Source of the DNA: Saturnia japonica
Taxonomy: Eukaryota > Arthropoda > Insecta > Lepidoptera > Saturniidae
Reading direction: 5' to 3'
NCBI GenBank assembly: GCA_033032175.1
Contig: CM065334.1
Span: 3,655,705-3,719,704 of the forward strand
Length of the DNA: 64,000 bases
Position numbers and translations under genes: made by a program. Every line of letters starts with the position of its first letter. Position 1 is the stretch's first letter. Under the pieces are notes generated by a model. That model did no database searches. It was not told the DNA's origin and saw only the letters and a program-made list of their open reading frames with translations. Positions 22,022 to 33,900 of the stretch are shown here, piece by piece.

Positions 22022-23016
22022 CAATGATGTGCCGTATTCTTAATCCGCGGATATGGATTATTGCTATCTTGACATGCGGATATAAAAAAAATACCTATAG
22101 TAGTTATGTTTATATCCTTTATTATCTATACAATTGAAGTGTCTGTTTATAATGTCAATATAACAGTTTTTTACGAAATGCATATGTAAATATGTATATA
22201 CGATACATATATCAAAACACCAATTGTTTAAATTTTTGTCTGTCTGTTTGTTCCGGTTAATTTCCGAAACCGTTGGACCAATTTTGACGGGATTTTCAAT
22301 GGCAGATAGGTGATGTTATAAGGAGTAACTTAGGCTGCTTTTATTTTAGAAAAATAATTAGAATTCCGGATAAATTAAATGAAAACTGGTCTTTGTGATT
22401 CAATTCAGGCGCGTAAATAGCTTACACTGAGTAAACCATAAGCGATATATCAAATTAATATACTAAATAATTTTAGATATTAAAAAGACCTACAAAAAAG
22501 TCAGCTAGTGCATATGTCTATCTTTTGAGGATCACCCACAATAAGCATATATCAGGGAGCGGCACTAGCACGATTCGCGCGTATGTCCCATCAACTGCAT
22601 TCCGTAGTCCACGCGAACAAGTCGTGGGCACAGCTAGTATTAAATAAAAATGCGGCTCGACAATTACATGTACGTATATATATTGCTATGAATTCTCTAA
22701 ACTCTTAATTGATGAATAAACTTAGAATGTAAAACATTATCTAAATACAAAGTTTCATTCAAATCATTGAAGCCGTTTGCTCAATTGCTCAATAGTATTA
22801 GATCTGCGGTGACAAAGGACAACGTAGAGTACTATGCCAGTTTTGTCGGTGAATTTATTTTAAATACGACTATGAATTTTTAATTTATAGTCTTTTTTAA
22901 TATATATAGGCGTGTTTTAGCATTATTTTATTTTAAGAAATGAATTAAAAAAATTACAGATACGGAACTTTCCCCCTCAATATACGCGGATACGGATATC
23001 TAGTACATCCCTAATT
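22022..23016. repeat. Repeat with TCCGCGGATA-type ends, split by a family B copy
   Basis: The left end GATGTGCCGTATTCTTAATC plus GCGGATATGGATT and the right end TACGCGGATACGGATATCTA plus TACATCCCT look like one element whose middle holds a nested family B repeat. The left end also recurs at 24336-24420. Confidence 0.45.
22130..22637 (+). repeat. Helitron-like repeat family B, copy 3
   Basis: It runs from TTGAAGTGTCTGTTTATAAT through CTGTCTGTTTGTTCCGGTTA and TTGACGGGATTTTCAATGG to GTCGTGGGCACAGCTAG. This is a full-length copy. Confidence 0.75.
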
Positions 23017-24949
23017 TTAAATTAATAAAAGTAGCTTGTATCAACGGCTTCGCTTGCATGAAATTACTATTTCAAACCGCAAAGAGACATTTCAGCAGGC
23101 CGGCAGGACAGCGTCGTTGTTGGTATTGCACTGTGCTTACCATCAGATACAATGACGTCAATTTGCAGTGTTACGATGAATAAAAATATGTACAGTGTAA
23201 AATTCGTTACCCGCCACGACCACCCTTTCCATTCCGTTCCTCCGGCCAAGCAGCTGCTCGCGCTATATTTTGACTCTGCACTTGCAATCAACAGATATCA
23301 TTACACTGCACCACCACACAGTCCATAGGTTTTTTAAGAGAGCTTTTATCAATAGGTTCGGGGGAAAAAAATTTACACCCTAAAATCTAGTCTTTCTTAA
23401 CTTTTTTAAAGGTTATTAGCATAGACTATATAAAACTGCCATTTACTTTTGCTGGGTAGTAGAACATGACCATTGCAATTTCACACATTCGAAAAATTTC
23501 AACTGGCCCTGTCACGATCACTCGCGGTACGGCGGGAGGTGCGGTGGCGATGCTCCTATAAAACGCAGGGAGATGAGTGATGGTGGACATCCCAGTAATA
23601 ACTTCGCATAGGAACTTTACTACGTCGTGGGATCAGTTACGTAAAGGTTCGTGAGCATTAAATTGTTTAATCAATGTATAAATTATTCTCTTTTTTCGTT
23701 TATGACACGGCCTTTACACAATTGCGTCGAAATGGATCGCGACCACCGTATGGTGCAAAACCAGCCATAAGTGGCACGGTTAGACTTGTCACGTTACGTA
23801 ATCAGCCGGTGTATACTCAGTAATCAAGCGGGGTGTCTCCACCTGGGGGAGACAACCATTGCACCATTGATAAACATCAATCAACATACATATTCAAGTA
23901 ACTAAAATGACAGCTGTTAGATTGTTTACTGTCTGTATATATATATATATATTTTCTAAATTTTCATAAACGTCCCTTATAAAACGAAAACGATCACAAG
24001 TGTGATATTTATTGATTGAAGAAAACATTATAATTTTTCATTTTGATTAGGACGAAGTATCTAAGGAGTAAAACAAAATAAACATTGGTCAAAATCTATA
24101 CAATAGTTTTTGATTGACATTTTACATATATATATATACATAATGTCAGGAACAGTAGTGTGGGTAAAATAGTTGATTAACCCACGAACAGCAAGAAACA
24201 AACAAAACACATTATCGTATTAATTGATGAGTATCATGAAATTAACTATGAAATTGATGTTTGATTTTTAATTAAATTCAAATTAATCGTTTGTAATATT
24301 TAACTTTATATGCGTAGTGATGTATTTCTTACCAGTGATGTGCCGGATTCTTAAAAATGTATATCTGCGGATACGGATTTTTGCTGTCTTGATTTTTTGA
24401 TACGGATAAGGACCTTAACTTTCGTAATTCCTATGATAGGGTGTGTATAATCTATAGTTAGCGAACCCTCGCGCAAGTGAAATTAAGACGCATTTTTTAA
24501 CTCGCATTGCGCGCACGATTTGTATGTATTAATTAGTAGTAGAGATGTGAACCGATCATAATTATCAGAACCAGTTTTTTAACAATTCGTTTTGAAAAAA
24601 AAAAACACGTGGTAAAAGTGAAACTTTCAGTAAACATGGTTTCTTTAAATCCTAAATCAGCGGGCCTCGAACTATCGACAACTCGTACAGTACATATATG
24701 TCTGGTCGTCAAACCATTACGGCAATATTGGTGCGGACAACGATTATTAAGAGTATTCAAACTCTTTTGTTTTTCTTCTTTTTTTTTATAATAGCTTCAT
24801 ACGTATGTATACTATATGTAATGGAAACTTTGAACATGATTTTGACCCCATTCAAAATGTAGGATTAACTTCAAATTTGGCATACAGCGAAAATCCAACT
24901 AAAAAATGAATAATAAATAATAGTTTTAAAAAAAACTAAAAATCATGAT
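23017..24949. other. Intergenic repeats and spacer, no gene
   Basis: Between the Kazal-like and oxidase genes. Seen: a GC-richer piece at 23040-23320, a TA run at 23937-23955, a short TA run at 24128-24139 and a left-end copy of the TCCGCGGATA-type repeat at 24336-24420. No splice-consistent coding frame. Confidence 0.4.
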
Positions 24950-25232
24950 TTTATAGAAAATCCAATTAAAAAATAGAAAAAAACTTTGAATTAAGAATAG
25001 TGTAAAAAAATTAAGAAAAAAAAAAATGATTTTATTGTAAAAAAGCGTGCGGTACTTTTTAAGATATTATCAAAATGATAATCCTACTTTTAACTGTCAA
25101 TAAAATATTTATAACTATTAACACCATGCACCCCACGCTATTTTTTACAATAAAATCCTTTTATTCTTAAATTTTTTTACACTATTCTTAATTCAAATTT
25201 ATTTTCTATTTTTTAATTGGATTTTCTATAAA
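24950..25232. repeat. Foldback element with about 100-bp inverted arms
   Basis: 24950-25052 (TTTATAGAAAATCCAATTAA, then TTGAATTAAGAATAGTGTAA) is repeated in inverted order at 25131-25232 (TTACACTATTCTTAATTCAA, then TTAATTGGATTTTCTATAAA) with few mismatches. The spacer is about 78 bp. The transcript would form a long hairpin. Confidence 0.8.
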
Positions 25233-25930
25233 AGCGTTGTATAGCCAATGAAGTTATGAGGACATGTATCCACCACTCAGCCGCACATGGAGATCTTCTT
25301 CAGGGTACCCCGGCGGAGTTTGTGGCTTAGATCGCTGATCTTCTTAACAAGGCACTAGGTTTTGTACAGATTTTTCTAATTTTCTAATTTTTTCAACGCA
25401 TTTACGCTCAACGCTCAGAGCGTTTTACAAGTTGCGAGATTGAAACGAACTACGTTTTTGATAGAGGGCAGCACTTGTGTTCGTTTAAAGTGCGTTCAGG
25501 CGGTTCAGGTAGATTCGTGGACAGATACATTCCATTTCATTAATAAAACTAATATAGAAAAAGATTTGTGCTAACATAAACCTAATAAAAATACGGAACA
25601 AGCCTGTTTTTTTAGTTTTTTTTTTACTATTATTGTATATGAAACTGTGAGACATATCGCACAACGAGCAGTTCCGAGAAACTGTGGAACCATCTCCCGG
25701 CAAATGGGTTCCCTCCTTCTTATGACATCGGGTCCTTCGAGCATCACGTGAACAGATTATTAATGCAGATATTTTTATTTATATGTATGCTTTCGGTTGT
25801 TTACCTTTGTGTTTATATTTTAGGTACTGTGCTGAAATACATACAAAGTTCGGTGAATGTGCCGGGATACTACTATTAAAAAGTAATCCACCTAGTGTGG
25901 TCTCACCTTAATACCACTAATAATGTATGT
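25233..25930. other. Intergenic, no gene
   Basis: No coding frame of quality. An open minus-strand frame at 25485-25703 shows no domain. Confidence 0.35.
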
Positions 25931-26178
25931 ACAATATGTATTAAAAACTCCGTCGAATACGAAAAGGGTACCCCAATGGAATTACAAAAAAAAATTTCAA
26001 AATTTTATTTATTATGAAAATAAAAATGTTATTGCGATTTAAAATTAACGTATTTAGATTTAACTAAATTTTTTTACATTTTATTAGGACTAATTCTTTT
26101 TACTTATAATCTGAGATAGATAACATTAACAGAATATACACCTTCACGGATCCGACGGGGCTTTTAATACACGCTGTA
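25931..26178. mobile_element. MITE family G, copy 2
   Basis: Left ACAATATGTATTAAAAACTC and right GGGGCTTTTAATACACGCTG are imperfect inverted ends; the internal TTACTTATAATCTGAGATAG block matches copies 1 and 3. Confidence 0.7.
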
Positions 26179-26741
26179 TAAATTGTAACGTTCAATTTGT
26201 AAGAAAAAGAAATGAAACAACAAATTTAAAAATGATTTATTAAAAATATATCTAAAAATATAAAACGATTGAACATTTTGATGATAAAAACACAAAAGTT
26301 TGCTTATTCCAATTAGATATCATTGAGGTATTTTATGTACTACGTACTAGAGCAGCTATTACGAACAAAAATTATGCTCCACTTGACACTAAGGGGGCGC
26401 GGAGTGCGGGACGCATTTAATACATTGAACTTACTGGACAAATACCAGTTACGTTATAATATATACTTACGTTTACTTGTGTTTCTCGAGTTGATTAAAT
26501 AGTAACACAGTGCACATGAAGGCATATTTATGAAGTAACATTTAGCACTGAAACGTGTAATCGCAACAAGTGCCCGGTACAGACTAAGTGAGTTCGAGTG
26601 AATGCACTCGAACGGGTAATTCAAACAATTTGGTTGAGGCGCCCGCCGTCTCTAGTACGTAGTACTTTAACCTCAATGTTAGAATTAAAGGTGACGGATT
26701 AACTTCGAAGAGTATAAGCACTACTGATAAATTAAATATTT
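26179..26741. other. Intergenic, no gene
   Basis: AT-rich; no coding frame or repeat match seen. Confidence 0.35.
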
Positions 26742-27252
26742 TCTATACAATTAATAAAATTGAAGTGTCCGTTTGTAATATCAAAATAACAGCTTTTTAC
26801 TAAATACATATGAAAATATATACGAAACCTATAACAAGAAAAAAACATTTTTTTAATTTTTGTCTGTCTGTTTCTTCCGGATAATCTCCGAAACAGTTGG
26901 ACTGATTTTGACGGAATTTTCACTGATAGATAGCTGATGATAACTTAGGCTACTTTTATTTTAGAAAACGAATTAGGGTTCCGCACAAATAAAAAAAACT
27001 AGTCATGGTGAACAATTCGGGCGCTTAAATGGCTTACGCTGAGTAAACGATAAGAAATATAGCAAATTAATGTACCACATAATTGTAGGCATTAAAAAGA
27101 TCTACAAAAAAGTCCGGGAGAGTATACTTCCATCTTCCAAGGAACATCCACAATAAGCATTTCTGTCTTTAAAATAGTCGGGAGCGGGAGAGCAAGATTC
27201 GCGCGGGCATTCTGTAGTCCACGTGAGCGAAGCCACGGACACAGATAGCGTT
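26742..27252 (+). repeat. Helitron-like repeat family B, copy 4
   Basis: Full copy from GAAGTGTCCGTTTGTAATAT to GAGCGAAGCCACGGACACAG. The CG-rich end followed by (C)AG/TAG is the Helitron-like hairpin terminus. Confidence 0.75.
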
Positions 27253-27664
27253 ATGTAAAAAACGAACTGAATCTGGAGGAAAAGTAGGTATGTTAAATAT
27301 AAAACTATGTCTATTCGAGAGATTTTATCCTTATCATAGAACCTATCGATTGGTGTAGTAACAGTGCATAGTATGTTTTTTTTTTGCATTTTTAATTGGT
27401 TAGATTCCCGGTACAAGTAAGCACCTTTGAGTAAAATCTGCTATCTTCAATATTTAATATACTGTTACTTCAAGGCCCGTTCGTTCTCACCACTCTGTAT
27501 ATGGCACTCCATTTAAAGAAATCTCAATCGCGCGAGGCGATGCAACGCTGGTCGGGTGCCATGTCGGGTTGATAGGTGAATGACCCTTTACCGGTGAAAA
27601 GTGTATAGTGAGAATTAATTCATTTCCTTTACATTTTGATCAAGTTCAGTTTTTCTATACAGTT

Positions 27665-27905
27665 TTAAAGTTTGCTGGAAGTGGGTAGAAGCCTCATAGC
27701 TTCCCTGTAGCCAGTGTCTGCGGCACCATGGACGGTGGAGAAGTGCCTAAGGTCGGTCGCTTCTCCAGCGAAGAGTACCCGAGGTTTACCAGCCGAGTCG
27801 ACTAACGGTTGTCCCAAATCCGACCTCGCGTTCGGGTATAGCGGTGTTTGTAGGTTGTCGTATGTATAACTGCCTCTTGTGAAAGGATTCGAATGCCATG
27901 TCGAC
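27665..27905 (-). CDS. Oxidase exon 8: C-terminal FAD contact and SKL end
   Basis: The acceptor is TTTTGTAATAAAAG (a weak pyrimidine tract). The exon encodes STWHSNPFTRGSYTYDN, VLFAGEATDLRHFSTVHGAA, GYREAMRLL and ends SSKL before TAA at 27667-27665. The last three residues are the consensus peroxisomal type 1 signal. Confidence 0.88.
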
Positions 27906-30900
27906 CTTTTATTACAAAACAAAAAATAACAATATAAATGACCTCGATAACTCTTGAAAAGAGGTAGGGTACAGAGAAATCTCTTTGAACATTGCAATAT
28001 ATTTATAGTGAACAAGATCGTGCGCGACCGTCCCGTGTGAGAGACGTTTGCTGGGATGAGGTAGCACGACATTACGTCACTACAGTACACTAAAGTAAAC
28101 AGTATGTTGTATCTGCAGTGTTCTTAAAATAATTATTATCTAAAGTTTGGTAAATAAACAAACACTAGGGTTGCCTTCTGACTGTATTTCTTGGGTTACG
28201 TTTTTAATACTGCTTTAATAAAATGTCATTATTATCTTTTCACCAAAATATATTATCTATTTTATTTCTAGATTCAAAAGTGATTGTGAGGTAATATAAG
28301 AAGGGAATTAACATTTATTTTAATAAAATCATAACTTTTTGCCTTAATGTCTATTAAATTAAAAACATTTTGATATTCTAGGAAGTAATATAATATTTCG
28401 TCATTAGTTATAAATTATCTAATCGCGATTACTGTGTACTGAATTTACCTAGATTTCATTTCGACTACGGTCGTTTTTATAAAGACGAGATACTGTTTAC
28501 TTTAGTGTAATGTGAATTGCACCGCCTACTTCACGCAATTGCACGCTCTTCCCTTCCCCGGTACATTACCCGCCCCTGTTGTCATCAATTACACCTCGTC
28601 CCCGTCCATGTCTGTCAGAAATATAGGACGGTCGCGCACGAACTTGTACGACTATAGTATAGACAGTGTTTAGTTTGCGTTTTATTCACTTGATTTTATT
28701 TTTTATGCGAATTACATCCAGTATAATCCAAACCCTTAGATTTTGTAAAAATAAGCGAAATTTGTTTTAACAACGATTTACGTAGGCCGTTCTCGTTGTG
28801 GCCACAAAACCCCCAGATCTCTTAACTCACGATGTAGCTCAAGATAGTAGAACGCTAACCCTAGTGGAAGACTGGCTCTTAAGTGCAGCTACCGGAACAC
28901 ATACATAGGGTGTTTGGCGACAGATTTTAAACTTGAGGGTGGTAGCTAGCCAGGCGGGCAAAAAGCTCTACCAGCATTCTATGGTTTCGTTACGATGTTT
29001 TCCATAACCGAGCGCTCAGGCTCATTGCAGGGAATCGAACCCACGTCGATTGACACGGTTTCAGTATACACTATGATTGAGCCATCATTGCTTTATTTAT
29101 ACATCCTAAACAATTGCGACACAACTAACAATTTGTCTCCGACTGTGTCGTGACCACTATGCATATAGTGATAAACCATTCGCTGAAGCACTCTTTTGGA
29201 TTGTCGCGTTTCGGGATCAACCAGTGTGTGTGTTAAACCAGTATAAATATGTGGGGCGGCAGGGTATTCGTAAACGATTGGTCGCGACCGCTATGCATAT
29301 GATAATATCGCGCTCAGTGGATCCCGATCTCTCGGGGGTGCCGTTGCGTTTGGATTATACTGTGGTTACCATCAGGGACAGTACCGTCATTTTGCCGAGC
29401 TACTATTAAAAAAAACTTCGAAACGTGAAACCGTGATAGATTTTTTTCACCATGTACATACATGTGAAACAGAATCTGTAGTAATATTATAAAGCTGAAA
29501 AGTTTGTTTGTTTGTTTGGTTGAACGCGCTAATCTCAGGAACTACATGTACGAATGGAAAAATTATTTTAGTGTTGGATAGCTCATTTATTGAGGAAGGC
29601 TATAAGCTATGTAACATCACGTTACAACCAATAGGAGCTGAGGATTAGTGAAAAATGTTGCAAAAACGGGGAAAAATTATTCCTTTTCAGAGCGTCCATT
29701 ATTAGACGCAGACGAAGTTACGTGAGTCAGCTAGTGTAAGATCTAGAACACACGTACCAATCATCCAACACGTACTGCGTATAAATTTCCCCAAGTGTTG
29801 CCAATATTAAGTTTCAGATTACCCCTATTTTTAACAAAATTTACCATACATTTTGCTTAATTTTCAAGTGAAACTTCTTAGAAGGCGATTCAATAATTGG
29901 ACGAGAATTGATAGTGAACTTTCACTGTTACATGAGAGAGAAGAAAGATATAACGTAAAGAGAAGGAGAAAGACAGCAATACATTGTATATTTTAAGAAG
30001 TTTCACTTCTATTAAGTGTATGGTGCTGCACGCGAAATTTGTTTTTATTTTAAAATCACCTGAAAGTTTTTTTTTCCGAAGCGATAAACTGGATAAATTT
30101 TCATATGCCAACGAAATGCGATAAAAATTCTACGCGAAGAAGTTTCTTCGTTCCTTTTTAATCTTAGACTTTAACGCATTTTTACAAAGCTTATATTCGT
30201 AAAAGACGCTCACCTTAACATGGAGACGGGCTCCGGTATCGTTATATTTCTCCCAATAAATCTTTGGAGCAATTCCATCACTTTTGTTTTCACCAATTCC
30301 TCTGGAAGCGTCTCTACCTGGTAACACAGTAAACAGTATGAAACTATGTTTCCTTTGTCTTTTTTTTTCTCGGAAACGGTCACGGAAAAGTAAACGCAAC
30401 TGATCCCTCTGGTTTTCCCAGGAGACTACAGTATGGGGTTCTTCAAAAAGGTAGTGAAGAGATGTTTAACGGGCCGGCAACGCGCATGTGATGCTTCTGG
30501 TGTTGCAAGCTTCCACAGGCTGCGCTAAGCGCTCGCCATAAGGGGATAGCATGCTTGTTTACCATCATTGTGGTCTAAAAAGTATAAAAAAAGTTTATTT
30601 ACTCAAACTAGCGGTCGCCCAATGATCGAAATTCGACCAGCGAATTTTTAATCATAGACTAATTTCCGTTTGACATTTGCAGTATGAACCTAAACAATGA
30701 GTATTATATCACTTGCTGTCACTTTTCATCGAGTGACAATGTCAATATTTTAGGGGGTCTAAGTTCAATGACACTGGTCGGTTTAGTATTCGCAGTATTA
30801 ATTTATTTAATTCAATATATTATTAACAGATATTATAGATACATTTTAGCTTTCTTCTCTCCTTCTTCATATAAACTTTAACCATGCCAAATATCACAGG

Positions 30901-33900
30901 CATCCGTGCGCGCAATACGCTTTAAAAAGGGTAGAAAGTTTTTGATTCACGTATTAATATAGTTAATGATTAGGACGGCCAATGACCAATATATTGAATT
31001 TTAATTTATATTAAAGGTACGGTAAAGTACAAAGACCTTTGAAGGTTGCCACAACATGCACTAAAATATGGTAGATAGTTCATAGACAGCGGTTTTAGGC
31101 TATCAGGGAAGCTCGACTTTTTAAGAAAGTACCATATCCCATAGATTTATAAGCGAATTTAGGTTAACAACTCCAAGAGCCAGAACTGCATGCAAAACTT
31201 CATTTATACCAGTTTACATTAATGCACCATAACATTAGTGTATTTAGTTCGTGCTGTTATAAAAAAAAATCAACATATAAAAAGTGTTTAAGATAAATAT
31301 TTCTCAGTAATATATTTTTTCCACTACGAGGTAAAAACTAAAGGTAAAACTTGGTCAAACTGCAAGAAATCTATATTTCTCCTTCCCAAGCACAGTTACA
31401 CTAAACAAAAAACTTCTCTACGACATATCTTTGCCGTACTGTGAAGCTCTGGATCTGTTTCCCGACCAGTGTGTCTGCTTCTTCTATAAAAAGGAATACT
31501 CCAGCATACAGAAGATCACAGCCAAATAGCCTTGTATTGTGTTCCTACGGCACAAGCCCGGTGAAGCTTTCAAAGCCACTAATGACTCCAGGGCCTTTAA
31601 GGCTAACAGTATACACAGATCGAAAAAAAAAAGCTGTCATAAAGACTGCCGACAGAAGTGAAAACACAATTTTGAATTTTCAAATGAATTATTGCAGATT
31701 TTACACATCCAAAAAGTCAAAGACGCATATGACGCATACGATACAGTCGAGTATATACAATGTATTAGTGTATATATGTGTATAAATGTAGACAGGTCGC
31801 TATACTACGCGTCGCTACTCTGGTGCAAGCACAATATGTCACGAGCATGTCGAGGTCATCGTTGACGCGAACCCACAAGTTACTTCCCTACCAAAAATAG
31901 CTTAACGCGGTTAAAGAAGTTTTCAATTAAAAAAAAAGATGTGTTCCTATGGTGAGAAGGGTTTCTAGAGCTCCTTGAGTTACGGGGGTTTATGGTCGGT
32001 AACGCGTTGGTGTTTGTTACCTATAGTATTACAAGGGTCCATAGGTTACGGTAGGCGAGCGGGGCATGCTTGTTTTGCCACCTTACTTGTATAAAAAAGA
32101 CATACTAACCAATTTGGTAAAGTCCCCACAAGTCCATACTGTTAACGACTTATCGTACCCCTTTGAGCTACTAGCGCCAAATATCCTTGTGGTCCAATAA
32201 TCATTCTTGTCTACTGCTAAACGATTTTCTTTTTTCCACATGAATCCAAAAAATGCACAGTTATCCGGCCACCACGCTCTCTCGAACATAAACACAATTT
32301 TACCAATGACACCCATCGATACATTATTTATCGCGGAAATTTTCTGTTGCGGCAACCCCGGCGCGAACAACGTTGTATATCTGCGTAGACAGAGAGGGAA
32401 CTAGACAGACATATCGTGTAGCCGGATATGAAACAGCAATAGTTTTATTATTTTATTTAGTTTCTTTAAAATTTACTATTGTACTACTGACGTACAAAGC
32501 ACGTAATGTCATGTATATATATAAAACTATACCTAATATAATAATGCGGATTTTTTTTGTCTAATCTCTGGAACTACCGGACGGAATAGAAAAATCCTTT
32601 TTTATATGATAGCCAGATTCACGAGGAATAGTATGGGCTATCTAACATTCGGCTGCACTTTTCAGCTAGTTTTAAATATCCATTTCTGTTAATGTTAATT
32701 TTATCCGACAAACAAGGCACGGTCAACGTACCCGCGTAGTATATCTTCCAGCAAGTATTAATTATTTTAATTTTTATTATCTCCTAAACTATTTGTCCAA
32801 ATAATTTGCTATAAAGAGCATAATTTAACTTCATAAAATTGTCTTTATGATGAAGTAACTTTTGTTCGTAAGGATTATTGTGCCATGTCTAAAAATACCC
32901 TTATTGTGGCTTATGTGTAAGAGATGGGTATATGATATCGCTGACTTTTCTTTAGATATACTAAGAAACAACATTTTTATAGAACATTATATTTCCGTAC
33001 CATTAATGATTAGGCCAGCGCGCGCGGTTAATGCAGTTCAGGGGGGGGGGGCCTCGAATTCCGACTTATGTAACAAAAAACAATATTTAAGGCTAGCCGA
33101 GAGTTATAACCTAATGTTTAATAGCTTATGCTATTCCTCGTGAGTCTGGCTATCATATATAAAAATAATTTTTCTAATCCGACTACTTTCAAAGATTAGC
33201 GTGTTTAAACAAATAAACAAACAAAAAAACTCTTCCGCTTTATAATATTAATATAGATAAGTAAGTCGGAATTTAAAGCGCTCCAGAACTGCCTAAACCG
33301 CGTGCGCTGCCGTAATGGTTAGTGATACGTAAATACAATGTCCTACAAAAATATTGTTCCTTATTATATCTAAAAAAGGTCCGCAATACCATATGCCCAT
33401 CTCTTATACATAAGCGACAATCAGGCATTTGGTAATAAAATTGAAAATTAAAAAGTGATTTATGAGCATTATTGTTAGGCGTAGCATATTAATTCACACG
33501 AACGAAAGTTCCTTCATCAGTAAGACAATTTCATGAAGATAAACTTTGCCCTTCATACCATGTTATTTATATCATACTCGCCTCGGTAGAACAGGGTGCG
33601 GTGAAAACCAATATATTTTAATACCACAAGAAAATATTTCTACAAATATTGTCTGTAATGAAGTATTATGAACTATCAAACAATGATTAAAAAAAAAAAC
33701 AACGACAAAACACTCTCAATAGTGACTATTTTGACAAATGTGGCGGTTGGATGTTTTTTGGTGGGATCTTGAAGTGACATGTTGTGGTTTTTATTTTTAA
33801 TTCATTTGCTTAGGTTCTCACCCTGTGTTATGTAATATAGGTGGCGTTTTGCGTGATATAGTTTGGTTTTTGTGCATAAGTGAAGTGGATTATAAATATA

